Positions 13,401 through 28,400 of a stretch of DNA of 64,000 bases are shown here, one piece after another. Position 1 is the first letter of the stretch; each line of letters begins with the position of its first letter. Both the position numbers and the translations under genes were made by a program. Location: assembly GCF_035046505.1 (NCBI RefSeq), contig NC_089827.1, positions 62,996,856-63,060,855 of the forward strand. The letters run 5' to 3'. The notes under the pieces are model-generated. The model saw only the letters and a list, made by a program, of their open reading frames with translations. It was not told the origin of the DNA and searched no databases. The stretch is from Tiliqua scincoides. Its lineage: Eukaryota; Chordata; Lepidosauria; Squamata; Scincidae.

Positions 13401-16400
13401 TTATCTTTTGGATGGACTGTGCCCTATATTCTAGGGGCACAGAAACTTGGGTGCCTTTTAAGAATATTTACCTACCTTGGCAGTCTTGTCAGCAGAAGCA
13501 GTGGAAAACATAGTGGCATTAGGTGAAATAGCACACGAAAGAATAGTATCTTCATGGCAAACAATATCTTTTTCCAGTTCTCCAGTAAATATATTCCAGA
13601 ACTGCAATATTAAAATCTGCTGTGAAAGATTCTGCTGATACGAGCTCAACAACAGAAAACAAGTATAAGTTTTGCTTTAGAAATACTTAGTAGCAGATGG
13701 CTTTTAACATGCATACACACACCTCTCTTAATTTTCACCCACTGAGTATTTTGCAAAAAATGATGAACTGAAATTATTTAGTGATATTACTTCTATCCCA
13801 CCTTTCCATGTAAATATGCTCAAGGCAACTCCCAAAGACTGAAAAACACATCATAAAACAATTTAAAAGCAAACAAAACTAGCATAATACTAGATGCTAA
13901 ATCAATTTATAATAAATCAAATTAATACTAAATCAAATTTATAATTTAACATGCTATTAAGGTGGATTATCTAAGACCATATCCTGACTGAAAACAGAAT
14001 TTGGGATTGGGATAACAAGACTTCTTATCCAGGGCTAGATTAGTTATTTTGAAGCCTTTAGTGCATCTCTGGAGGCATTTACTGGTTCACCATATATATA
14101 TTATGCATACAAAGGTTTTGCTCTGCTTGTATCTAATTTTGATTCTTTGAAAACAGGAATACCAACTTCACATTATTTGCAGCATGTATTTTTCTTTAAC
14201 TACAAGTGCTTAAGTTGTCAATATTTTAATGTTTTCTGTACCTTAACTGTTCCATCAAATGACCAAGAAAGAAGATTTGAGTGTCCTAGAAGATGAAATT
14301 TCTTGACAGATTCCTTGTGCCCTTTCAGAACAATGCATTCATCTGACTGCCAATTCCATACCTGATTAAAACAGAAACAAAAATAGATTAAGAAAGTGTC
14401 TTTGTCTTTAGGGTTTTTTCAGGCACAATGATGTACAGAATTATAACTTAAAATTACAATGTGAAGCAGTGTGATGTTGGTTAGACTTGGACCACAAAGA
14501 CCCAAGTTTAAATCTCCATCTGGCCATGAAGCTTACTGGACCAGTCACCACCCCTCAGTCTAGTCAACCTCACAAGTTGCTGTTAGGTTAAAAGGAGGGG
14601 AAAGAGCCAGCCATGAGCTCCTTGAAATAAGGGAAATATATAATGTGAAAAATAAGTAAGTCATCAGATACATTTCATTCTCTGATGGGACTGGAAGCCT
14701 CAGTTGCTCCATGAATTTGAGGATCCAATCATATCCAACTTAATAGTGCTGATGCAGCTGTGCCACTGGGGCATGTGCTACATCTTGTGGTGGGGGTGCA
14801 GTCATGGAGACCTCCACAAGGTAAGGAAACATTTGTTCCCTTACCTTGGGGCTGCATTGTGGCTGTATTGGTGCTGCAAAGTTGGATGGGATTAGGCCTT
14901 GAATCTACTTTGCCAGAAGGAGCTATAAAATTGACACTTATGCCTCTTAATTAGATGAAGAGTATGACTCATTACACAATATTGCATATTATCAGTATTC
15001 AATTGATTGTACCCTAAATTTAGGTAGTCTGGTAGTTTTGAAGGAGGCAACATTCCAATGAAGAAACTCTATCTTGCTGGCACAGTAGGGTTGATGCTGT
15101 GATCAAAGCCACCTTCTAGGAGCTCCCAGGCAGCCCAATCCTGAGCTGCCCGGGGTGCCCAAGCTCGACAGCACCAAGAACGGCTGCTGCCGGATACTGC
15201 GCGCCCTGGGCTACTGCGGGAGGCGCCTCGGGAGAAAGGGACTTTTGACCCCTTCTCCCGGGTAAGATAAGCAGCCCTGCTATAAAGGCGCTCATGGAGG
15301 CAATAAAAGCGCAAGGTGCTCATGGAGGCAATAAAGGTGCAATAAAGGCGCTCATGGAGGGCATGGAGCCCTCCACGAGTGCCTTGGATCTTGCAGAGCA
15401 GAGCTCCACAGACCTGCCTCTCTCCCTCACGCCTCCCTCCCTGTGTCATGCCTCCCCCGCCCTCTCTCCACCCCCTGCCAGCCTCCCCGGAATGCTTCCT
15501 TCCCACCCCGTCCCCTGCTTACCGTGCCGCTGCTTGGCGGTCCAGGAGACCGTTGAGCCGCGGAAGCTGAGTGACTGCCCGCACTAGCCTAGCACTGGCC
15601 GGCGTTGGGCTAGCACAGGCAGGAGCCCAGCGGAGAGGCTTGCCTCGGTGGCACAAAGCCGTGCCGCCGAGCACAGGATTGGGCTCTGACTTGGGTAAAA
15701 AAAAACACAAATTTTTAAAAGGAGCACTTTCAACTGGGCAACTGGAGGGACGATCATATCCTGTGGTGAGAGGCCTGGAGCTTGTTACTCACCAGAGGGG
15801 GCAGGATAGTTGTCATAAGAACTACATCAGCAGATCCTTGGGTGGTGAAGTTCCTTTATTAATTTCCAGTTGTTACAGAAATACTCCCATTCTAGAGATT
15901 CCCCCACTTCTCTAAACAGGATCAGTAAATCTATTTCCAACTTTAGAGGCGCTACAGTGCAGGTAGTCTTCCTGTTGATCAATGGCAAACTAAGAGGGCT
16001 GTGGCTTATGAAAACTGCAGCTATTTCTCCACTGATATAGGCAATTTCTTAAAAAAAACAGCAGTAATCAGAATTTTGGATTTCCTGTTGAAAAATTTCA
16101 GAAACTGTTGTGCAGTATCAGGTCTACCATAACACTAAGCAGAAGCCAAAGTTCTCAAAACAGTTTTCTAGAAGAATTAAACTAAAATAGGACACTACTA
16201 CTACAGAATGTTACATTTTCACAACACCTCCTTCTGAGAAGCCATACCTTGCAAATCTAGATAGAATATAGAAATTGGCTAACAGGGGATAACTAAAACT
16301 AGCTTTTTGTTGGACATCTTGTATGTTTCAATGGAATTCAAGCAAAACACACTTTACTGGACTGAAACAATGTCCCCCCCGAAATATTATACTGTTTCAA

Positions 16401-19400
16401 ATAAGAGTTTAAACATATTCCCATACTTGTATAGTTGAATCATCAGAGCTTGAAACAAGGGTCCTCCCATCAGCAGTGAACTGGCAATGTCGTACAGCCT
16501 TCCTGTGACCAGTTTTTGCTTTTAAAACATTTCCACTTGATAGATTTAACACCTTTTCAAAAAGAGACCAGACAATATAGTTATAAGGGGTTAATTATGT
16601 AGGTGCATTAGGAAAAGGCAGTCTGTAATTTTTATGCCTTATTAGTAATGAGAATGTTTTCCGCAGTCTCCATTATTCTGTCCTCAGACGATGTTCTTCC
16701 TACCTACCTAATCAATTTAAGAATGTTAAAAAAACCTTCCCACCCCAGCAGCAGCACGATCGTTTTGATAGTGCTGCTGCCATTGATATTGCCTTGCCCC
16801 TTAGGGGGCAGAGGCAGAGCATGCAACTGAAGTGTTCTGTGATCTATAGGTATCTGATGTATGAATGGCAACCTGTACGTGGATGACCTACACATACGTA
16901 TTTCTATTTCACTAATACAACTGTAAAACAAACCCTACAACAAATACACCAGTAATATCTTAAAAAATGATATAGGACTAGTGAACATAAATTATAAGAA
17001 TGAATGTTTCTCATCAAACAGCAATGCCTTCATGACTGAGGAATCTGATACCAGCAAAAGTACATCCTTCCCCTTTTCCACCAATATGCGAAAGTAATAT
17101 TCGATTCTAAATACTATAGCATCTTTTGCACATTTGACTGCCAGCAATACTATAGCATCCTTTGCACATTTGATTGCCAGCCTAAAAAAAACTTCGAAAC
17201 AACATCAGTGGGTTGGCTCTCTCCTGGCTGCCACCCATCTTATGCCTGTGTTAACATCCCTAAGCCATACTTAGTGGCATAGGCTGTTCCATAGCTGAAA
17301 CCATTAGAAGTTTTCCAGAGTCACACATTGACTCAGGTCTGCAGCCTCAACCTTCTCCACCTTCCGGTTCTTGGACAAGCATCACCCACTGTGCTTCAAG
17401 CAGTGTCAACACTGCACCCCTTCCCCCATAAGACTTTTCATTCACTAAGGCCCAAATCCTAACCAGCAGTGGCATAGCTGTGTCAATGGGAAACGTGCTG
17501 CATGCTGCAGTTGGTTGGTAGTCATGGAGGCCTTCTCAAAGTAAGTGAACGTTTGTTCCCTTACCTTGGAGCTGCACTGCCCTTATGCTGGTGCAAGAAA
17601 GTGGGTTAGGATCGCGCCCCAAGTATTTCAACTTTGTATTGAACTGTCTTTCAAATGCCCTGGTATGGACTTGTTCTTGGCTTGTATTTTTTAGGAACTC
17701 AGTCTTCTTGCTTTGATATTCCCTATGTACTCCAACTCTTCTAGAACTAGTTCAGCAGAATAAGGAAAAGTGATTGCTGGCCCTTCTTCCTCATTTGAGA
17801 ACAGATAACAGCTTATCTATGTTAGGAGCTTAAATAGCAGACAGTTCGGGAAGAACAGGGCAAGTCATTCCTGATAGACCTGAATTATCAACAACACACT
17901 ACTTTTCAACTGATTATCCCTCATAATATAAATTCGGGCCATAAGGTTCCAACTGCCATTCTGTCGTTTTTTGTACAGTGCCAGAAATTACTCCAACCGC
18001 ACAACACAAATCCAAACTACTCTTATTCAAAAGCATAACAATTTTACCTTTACTGTTCCATTCTCCTCTCCAAATGCAGCACTTTGCAGATCCTCACTTA
18101 AGCAACAGCAAAAAATGGAACGCTCCTGTGCTTCAGTTGTGTATACAGTATGGTCTCTGTATCCATCTATAAGCTGAAAAGCAATGGATAATTGGAAATT
18201 ACTCTTCTACAACATTCTCCAGCTTTCAAGAGGGAACATCCAACTTTCTCTTCTACCTTAGTGTGATCTTTAAGCATACTGGGCATCCAGTAAACATCCA
18301 GTGCATGGGATTTTTCAAATTTTCTTAAGACCTTTCAAATAGTAAGACTGCACTGCACTTGAAAGTAATCAAATATTAAGATATATTATTCCTGCCTTTT
18401 TATGAATGCTTCCATTTAATTAAGCAGCAGAACTCGTAAGCTTATGTTAGAATCAGGGCTTTCATGATTCTGAATTCAGAGACTCTTGTAAATTTTTTTT
18501 AAAAAGCAATAGGATTTCTGTCCCTTTTTGCTAATAAGATATGCTAGAACACTGGACAAAACTTGGTGAACTCTCAGAAGTTGAAGGGTGGGGGCTAAGG
18601 GGAATTCTGGGAGTTTTAGTGGATATGGGCACATGCTAATACCCTGCATAATTCCTTGCATTACTGGGCTTCTGCAAGTCATTGGAAGCTGCTTTCAAAA
18701 TGCATGTTTCAAGTTAGCACTGCAGAATGGACTTATTCACTCAGGCTTTATATTTCCATGATATTGGGGGAGGGCACGTTTTACTTGCCACCTTCGTCCA
18801 AGGAGTGCTCTGTGTGCCTGTGTGAACACTGAGAGGCTGATGTGTGCATGCAAATCTTCTTAATAGCACCTTTCAATTTTACCAACTGTAGACTGTTTGA
18901 GGATTACAACATGTCCTAGCTATTTCATAACTTGCCATCTAACCTGGTGAAAAATCCTACAGAATTCAAAAGCTAGTTATTTGATACCTGGTTACTTTTT
19001 GTGTTGGTCTTTAATAAAGACCTTGCAAGATATGGAACATCTATGCTGTTTTGCTTAATGTACATAACATTTGTTATAAAGTTCTGCTTTTCTAGGCACA
19101 AAGGTACACCCAGTCCTGGTTTGAAATAATTCTACATTACTGCTGAAATGCAGGCAATATAGATGGAGCAAGTTCAACATATAAGATTGCTTTCTTGAAC
19201 AGCCTTACATTTCTAATTTTAACTGTGCTTTGAGTTTGAAAAAAATACATTTGTTTAAAAACTTATTGATTCTCATTCAGAAGAGACAACTGGCAGCTTG
19301 CAAGAATACTTCTAAAGGCAGAAATATGCAATGGTCAGCAGTGGCAGAGGCTCAACATGCAAAAATCCAAATATTCAGAGAACAGGTCCAACCAACACAT

Positions 19401-22400
19401 GTGGCTTTTTCTACTTAACAGAGCTGCCTGTTTATACTTGTCTTGTACATCTGAGCCCTCCAACAACAGCACAGAAGCAACCAGAGCTTTGTTTTAGGGC
19501 AAACCACCCACAATTTCACTTTAGAAGGAGTTCTTCATGTCTAAATAAAGCTTGTAATTATTTTTCAGAAATGCTTTAGCTATTCAATGGTATGAAGACA
19601 TGAATACTGCTGTAGAACAGCTGCAGCACTTTCTCTTTCCGGTTTTATAAATAACCATAGCAACGCTAATATATTACACTGAAAAACAAGGAACATCATC
19701 ATTACTTTAGTCTTTATAAATCTTTTCTAAAAGGGTAGTCCAAGTTATATAGTTTTCCTCTTCAAAAAAAGTTACCCAATTATATTTTCTATCTCTGATG
19801 ACATTTCAGTGTTTTTCAGGCATACAGGTTAGAAAATCTTATTAATGTGGGAAGATGGATTATAGCTAAATATCAAATGACTCTCAAAAGAACAGGTCCT
19901 TCTCTATAGGTCCTTGAGTTCAACCTGTTCTATAGAAAGATTTCTAGTTCGCTCATGATTTATAGATCTAAAAGATGATGATCCCTAATTTTAAACCATT
20001 TTTAGAATAATTAAAAAATAGTCTGTATATAGTATGCTTCATTAAAATGTATTTTGGTTCTTGATGACAAACTGAATGAAGAGCTAGGTGTTGTGCTGTT
20101 CAAAGCACTGAACCAAATTGAATAGTCAACCTGTGAGCTGTCCTGGAATTATTTCCTGTGCTACTGCAGACATATCCAAAGGAGATCTTAGTTGAGTCTC
20201 CTCAAAGTAGTTAGAAAGCGAAAATCAGCACCAGCTATGCAAGCAGCCTGCCATCGTCTGTTGAGAGGCAGAATATGAGTGGGAGATTGCAGGAAGGATT
20301 GGAGCACTCCCAATGATGGCCTCTCTCCTTTTCTACATTTTGCTTCCCATCCTGAGCTGAGAGAATGGCCGATACATTCTGGAGTGACACAGGAGATAAC
20401 TTGCAGAACTGAGTCAATTAATGGACCCTATGAACTCTTGAATAAGGGCAAAATGTACATGCGATAAACACACATAAAGGCTTTTATGATACGCTAGTAG
20501 TTGACTAGTGAGCCAGAAATGGAAACAGAATTTGCCTATGTGTTTTCCACTGTTGAATAACTTAATTTATACTGTTCCAATATTTTTCTGTTTATAGTTC
20601 CATCTTGTACATGAACAGTTTTGTACATGCTATAATCACGTTCAAACGCAACAGCAACACTTGTTTTTAGTTTATTCGCAGACAGAAAGAACAAGGAGCG
20701 TGTCTGTGGAGAACTATCGCCACTACTTAATGAAACAAGACTTCAAGCGAATTGGTACTTTACCGAAATGCCACAATTTCCTGATTGACAATATTGCTTT
20801 TTAAACGTAAAGAGTAAATATTCCTAGCAAAGATTGAAAGAGTATTTTGGCACATGCCATTTGCATTAGAAAGTTTTCATGGGACAATTCAAGAGACTGT
20901 TCCCTGCTACCCAAATACTTAGAAATGAGATTAATTCATCTAACTATGTTCTTGATCCATGAAAATAGTATGGCAAAATCAATAGACAAGATCAAAATTT
21001 GTTTAAGCTTCTTTAATCAAATAGAGGCCTATTGCTATATTAACTCATATAAATTTCCTGGCTAACATTTCCAAGGGATGGGAAATAATTAGAAACATAA
21101 TTTATCACTAAGAGGCTGCAGGAAAATTTTTCTTTGCTTCTCCAAAACATCCACATTTGGAAGTTTCTGAGAGGACTCATGACATTATTCTACCCATTTG
21201 GTTATTCCAAAAAAACATAATGTAAAGCTTATTTATTTATTGCTGAAAATTTTTCCCCACACTTCCATCACTTACGGACGCCCAGGGCAGCTTACATAAA
21301 ACAAAAATATGCAATAACTTGTTACACTTAACAACCATAAACATCAAAATACAATAATGATACAATGCTGCTATTATATTGTATATAATACAATACAGCA
21401 GCAATAAGCAAAGTATTATTCTTATTAATCTGTAAAATTATTGCATTACTAAGAAACCAATCAAATTTTAACTAGTGGTTAATCTCAACACCAAAATAAA
21501 ATTTGTTCCAACATAATCTAATCACCCTTCAAATCCTCTCCACCTCTATTGCAATATCTAAGCATTTTATTAGACAAAACACATATTCAGATTTTGAAAT
21601 AAGTGATGCTATTTTGAAACATTTTGGGGAAGAGAGGGTTTAAATTCTGAAAATAATAAATTCAAACTTGACACTGGTAACTACTTATAAGCATCCTGAG
21701 GTGAAAATCAAACATGTTAAATTATTCCATTTACTAACTGCATAGTAATACAGAGAATAGGAAAACATGAAGATCTGAGAGACCAGCAGATCCATTTTTT
21801 TTTGTCGAAGCATTAACACAACAGACTATGTATCATTATCTTAGCTCCACTGTCTGGACTTAAAGGGACAAAGCCAGCACTTGAATTGGGCCTAGAAATA
21901 AAAAGCCACTGGAGCAATGGACCAACAGAACCAGTGAGCTTCAGTAACCTCAAGGGTTGTCTTATTCTGCACCAACTGAAGTTTCTGAATGGACTTCAAG
22001 GGAAATTTAACATACAGTTCATTACAGTAACCTGAGATGTCACAAAGGCATAGACCACAATAGCAGGTCTAACTAACTCAGGTGTGGCTGCAGCTAGTGT
22101 ACCAGCCAAAGCCAGGCAAGAGGGCACCCCCACCCCGCCGGCCACAGCAGCCACCTGGTGATCCAGAAGCAGCTGTGGATCCAAGAAGACTCTTAAGCTG
22201 GGCATTTATTCCTGGCCGATGTTCAGTAGTCTTAGGTAGTAATCCCATATACACTTACCTGAGTGTAAGACCCCACTGAACAGGTAAGACTGACTTTCCA
22301 AGTAAACATGTACAAAAATGGGCTGATACGGTATGTCTCATCACTGAGCCCATAACAAAAATGGCATCCAAACTGAGGACAAATGATGACACTGTCTACT

Positions 22401-25400
22401 AAAAGTGAAGCACATAAAAACAGCCTTACCTGCAGACGCCTTAGGCTGTCAATAGCTAAGATTATTACTTCATTAGATGGAAACTTAACATCTATTTCAT
22501 GTTTCAGCACAATGGTAAAGGACTTGCACACCTTGCTTGTGTCCCAAATCTGTTGAAGAGAAAAGTGATGTAGCAGAAATTCTGTGAAATCAAAATTTAA
22601 AACACTTTTAGAACACATGAGGTTTGAATTCAGAAAAATTTTGTTTGTTTAGCTGAAAGAGGAATCAACTTACTTGACTTATATTTTTGATATTACTTAG
22701 AAGAGAGTTGTGTAAGCATTTAATATTAAGTTAATCAAACACAATTCCCCTATACATTCCTCCACATTCCTTGAGATCAAAGGGCTCTTCTCTGCTTCAT
22801 GTTCTATCACTTGCTCAAAGTCACAAGAGTTAGGAGCAGGGCCTTCCCTATAGTGGCACCTGAGTTTGCTAAAGTCAAATCTACCTGGCGTTCTCTCTAG
22901 TACTGTCTCACCAGCAGATAAAGATTATTTTATTTTAAAAGACCTTAACACTGCAAATACTGCTATTTCCTGCTATTGCTTTTTTGTTGGGTTTTTAAGA
23001 CTGTTACCACAAAAAGCTGTTGGAGTGATTTTATGGCTCAAGTGCATTGCTTTGCTGCAGGCATTGGTGGTTGATGCTAATGACACTATGCTCATATTGT
23101 GAACACGGAAGGTGCTATTGGTGTAAGAGCATGGTGTTATAGACATCCCAAAAAGGCTAGAGTAGAAAACAGTCAAACACTTATTGAACAGAATTCCCTA
23201 CTTTCAATGAGGCGCTGGATATGCTGTTGGTGGTGGTGGTCCAACATGGCTGCTGCAAGCATGTGGGCCATCTACCACAGAATGACTCGAGGCCAAGTTC
23301 CCTGCTCTTCCTCATCTGCCTGGAAGATATTTTACAGCAGGTACAGCAGTCTACTATGTGACACTCGCCCAAACAGAGAAGACAAGCATTTGTGTTCATC
23401 AGCAGAGAGAAATATATACACATACTCTAAAAGTGTAAGCTCAGCCCTTCAGGGTTTTGTATGTGAAGAATTCCTACAAAAAAAGCATTCCTCACAATGC
23501 TGATTAAACAGCAGTTAAAAAGGAACCTAGAGATTGGGCATTCTGCCTGTGTTCAAGGCACAAGACTATGTGGGGTTTACCCATTTGTGCATAGGGGCAC
23601 AACACGCAAAGCAGTTCTGGAACCTTCAGCTCTAGTCAGCTCTGTGCACATGCAGAACTTCACTATGTGTGACTGCACAGAGAACAGAAAGAAGAACTTA
23701 CTAAATTAATCTTGGTCTTACCCATTTTTAAAAAAAACAATTCCCAGCAAACATCTGAAAAACAAACATTAACGTACCCTTATTGTCTGATCTTCGGAAG
23801 ATGTCAGAAATGAAGACCCATCAAGAGAAAATGTCACAGAATGTACCCAACTCATATGTCCTCGGCAATCAGCTACTTTGGAAGCAGATTCAATATTCCA
23901 TATCTGATGCAAACATAGAACCTTAAATAACTAATATTTTAATGTTATTTGTTCTGTACTACGATCGCACCTTTGACCACCTCTCATTCAACTGAGCAAA
24001 TGAGCTTCAGGTATCTTATATTCTGAGTCAGACCACTGGTTCATTGAGCTCAGTATTGTCTATTCTCATTGGCAGTGGTTTTAGGATTTCCCAATCCTAT
24101 CTGAGGGTTACAAAGGATCTTCTGCATGAAAAACATTTGCCCTACCTGCCATGAGGTATGTTCTTCCCAAAACATTACAATTTTGATTGCAAAGTCATCC
24201 AGATTGACTTAAATTGGTATTTAAGTCACTGGCATTGTAGTACAAAAGCAATTTATCCTCCTGTTGACAACAGGCCAATGATTAAAGAACATGAAGATGG
24301 AGAACCATGTAATTACAGTAAAAGCCGGAACCTATGGAAACCCTCCCCCACCAATGCAGCTGCAACCACATAAGGTGGGGGGGGGGACAGTCACAGAGGT
24401 CTTCATGGTGTAAGGAAAGTTTTACTCCCTTCTCCTGGGGAAGACTCTGCTTCCCCAGTGGGTCTTCCTGGTTCTGCATCAGCCATTTTGCTGGTGTAGA
24501 ACTGAGGTGAGAAAGGGAGAGGGAAGGAATATAGCATACTGGCACACAAAAGTGCCACCGCAAACACCCTCTCCTGCCCTGTTCCATCTCCAGCCCTTCC
24601 CCCCTCAACATTCCCTCCTTTTGCCCACTACCACTGGTGGCCTCTCCACCCACCTGCAAGAGCTGTTGCCAGCCACTGCACTAGTGGCCTTGTTGCACAT
24701 ACTGGTGAAAGGTCACTTCCACCAAAATGCTCTCACTTTCCCTGGCGGAATGTCTGTTCTACCAGAGGAAAAAGAGGATAGGATACGGCCATAACCTGAT
24801 GACAGCTACTCACACAAATCCTTCAAGCTTCCCCTAGTCTGTGAATGGACACGCTCAGACGCAAATAAAAGAATTTTCTGATTTAGGTAATAAATTAAAT
24901 GGATGGTTTCCATTAAGGATATGAAATTAAGGTGCCACAAGTCAGCACATGATATTCTTAGGTTTACCCAAACATGCAAAGACAGTTTCCCAGCTCTCAA
25001 AACATTCAATCCAAGGTTAATTCCACAAGTCTATGGAGTCAAGCTTGAAAACACACATGCACCATTGTGGATACTGATGAATGTGCAAATATTCAATTAT
25101 TAGGAAGGTTAGTCTGTTGGATATTACAGTTCTTTAAAGAAGAATATCAGAACAACCACATATATCTTTGTTTACACACAACATGAGAAGTTGCTTTTGG
25201 CAAATAGAGAAAATTCTGAAACTTATTTTGAATTAACTCAAATTATCAAATTAACACTTATCAAATGAGTGATTCCATACAAAACGCTGTGAAAAATCAA
25301 GAAAAATAGTAAAGTGCAGAATGGAGGGAAAAAATTATTTACATTTTCTTAAAACCAACAGCTCACCTCAACAGAACAATGTGATAAAGCAACTGCTACC

Positions 25401-28400
25401 ATCTGACTGTTAGGACAAAAGTCACAGAATTGAATAGTGCTGTGATGACTTGGAAGGATTTCTGCCAACAAATTACTCGTTTTAACATCAAAAAGCTGTA
25501 ACACACAATTACAGTTCTATTATATTAAAGAGTTACATGTTTTATAATTTTGTACTAAAAACATTCAAACCTAAAATCATCATGATTGACAGAAGTACGC
25601 ACTGAATCAAGATGAAATTACAGGTGATTTTTAAAATGTTCATATACTGTCCTGACTAGCTTTCAGAGACTAAAACTATCCTAAACTTAAGATCATGCTT
25701 GTATTTATACAGCTGGTGCCCCAGTATTCACCGATTTGATTCACCACTGATCAGTATCAGTTCACATTGAAATGCCTTGTAACAAGAAAAAAAAGCATCA
25801 AAATCCAATTTCCTACCTTTGTGCTGTTAAATTACACTAGTTGCAAGCTTCTCCGGATAAAAGATACCTTTAAAGACCCACTTTCCAGATTTCTTGCTCC
25901 TCTATTGTTGCCCAATAATGCATTGGTAGGCGCTATATTGCATTAAGCCACTAGATGGGGTGAATAACAGAATCTAATGGAATAATTTCATTCCATTATG
26001 CAGCCCATTGAGTCGCTGAATGCAGTATAGTGTCTATACCACATTATGGGGCAACAATGGAGCAGGAAACCTGGAAGTGGGTCTTTCAAACTATTTTCCA
26101 CTGATTTGGTAGCTGCTGATTTTTTTTTATCTGCTGTGGGTTCCCCAGTGGATAAGGAGGCACAACATGTATACAGAATGATCCACCAAGCAAAGGGGAA
26201 CTTTATTCAGGGTTCTTATATACTTAAGTATATAAGTACATAAGAACAAAGAAATAATCCCACCAATTAAAATTGCAATAGTATATAGTAAATAGTAAAA
26301 ATATTCTGTATGATTTTAGTATTTATTAATGTAAAATTATCTTCCCCATTTCACTTTTTAAAACCATAAATACAATTATGTTATATAATAGACTACTTAA
26401 CAGATTTAATGTTTATAAAAAAGAAAACCATTTCTGAGTTTTACAGTTAATCTGCAAAAGCACACTATATCTGCAAACTATAATTAAAAAGCTCATTATC
26501 AAGCTTGAATAAAATGCATTATTACACCAATTTCAGTCCTAAACCAGTTTAAGAACTCAAGTGTAAAATCCCTGAAACACTGTTTATAATGTTAATTATT
26601 TCAAAAACCTCACTAAAAACACCCTCTAATCTCAACTAAAAGGATTCTCCCCATGTTTATTCATATCCATGAAAAACTAGAAAAAATCTTTTGAAGAGTT
26701 CCAAGACCCAAATTACATTTTGCTCAAAGATTATGACTAATAAAGGTTTCCACTGCAAATCAATTTATTTTGTTTTTTTCTTATCAATATAACTTCATAA
26801 AAGCAAAAAAAATTCCTTATTTAATTTTATTTTAAAATATGCTAGCCTACCTTTTGGTTTAAGTGAGGAGACCACTAAGGTGGTTATAATCAATAACAGT
26901 AAAACAAACGACTGTTTTATGGAGGGTGTTAAAAAGTTTCCTGCTCGATGATGTCACTATCAGCCATGACATCACTTTTGGTGGGTCCCAACAGACTGAC
27001 ATCCTAAAAAGTGGGTCCCAGTGCCAAAAAGTTTGAGAACCACTGTCCTAGAGTTTCTAGCATAGAACAGGACTGAGGGCCAAGAAAATCGTATTTTGTG
27101 ATTAAAGACTAGCACTAGGTTGAAGGCTTTGCACAGTAAAGCCTGAACAGGTTTGATGCTCTTGATCCATATTTTAGTTTTCTCTCTTTACCCTTTCCCC
27201 CATCTTTTGAAACTGTTACACAAGGGGTGGCCAACTAGTGGTATGTGGACACTTTTTAAGTGGCACACTGTGTGGTCCTCTGTCTCAAGATCCCCTGGTG
27301 GAAGCTAGATCTACTCTTTGAGTACCCAGGGCAACTTGAGGCAGCAACCAAAGAGATCACTCAAAGAGAAGGCTAGACCTGGTGTCCATCTCAAGATCAG
27401 GGGGAGGGGCCAGGTCTACTGGCCACAGTGGCACATTTGACTCCCAGGGCCAACTGTCCTGCCCTTGGTATGCTACTGGTGGAGTGGCACATTCAAAATT
27501 CTCTACATAAAACATAGTACATGGCATGCTGTAGGTTGGCCACCCCTGTGTTACACTGTTGAGATGATACGTACACATGCATCAATAATCCTACCAGTCT
27601 ACTGATAAACAATTTGGACACACAGGATTTCAAATACAAATTGAAAACAAAGTGGAGACTCAGAAGAAAAAGACCACTTCTGATTAAGTACTTACAAAAA
27701 GCTTGTTCTTTGCTGTCACCGTTATTGTATTACCATCTGATGACCAGGAGCAACACTTCACTAATACTTCCACATTATTCTCCAATTCACCCTCATTTCT
27801 GAAGAAATCTCTTATGTCAATACTTTTCAGTTCATTTGCCGAATGCACAGACCAAAGCTTTAAGAACAAATATTCTAAATTTAGCCTTAACAATAATGTG
27901 AGTAGAAGATAAAATTAATGCTGACTAATCATTTGGAACATTTCAGCTTACAAAGATATTTGTGTACACCAAAACACAGATACAACAGAAAGAAAAAGTT
28001 ACTCTCCCCAGTGAGCTACAGATATTATAGCCAGATATCTGCTTTCAGTATCAGAAATACAAAAAGAGGCAACATATAAAATCAAGCAACTAATGTCAGG
28101 TGGTGGTAGTTTTTACAGGTAGCTTATTTGGACTGCATTCTTTATATCTGAATAATGTCAAAGGATAGAGAGCACAGCAACCACAATACTGCTGCTCAGG
28201 TAGGCATTATGTGTCTGGAAATAACAGCTACAAGCAAAGTGGCTGTCAGTTCAGTTCAGTTCAGTAAGACCTTTATTGGCATAAAATACAGAGAAAGAAC
28301 AAAACAAAACAAAAATATACAAAGACAACACAACATAGACATCAGTCTTTTCCTCACATACTGCCCAGAGTTCCAGAGCTCTGCCTGGCAATTACCCCAG

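Noticed and set aside
15069-15587. Possible internal promoter or exon in GC-rich sequence
   Set aside because: The same GC-rich block recurs at 57735-58322 with inverted ends, so it is a dispersed repeat.
23099-23503. A 134-codon + frame
   Set aside because: Includes a tryptophan run from a GGT/TGG simple stretch and lacks conserved blocks.
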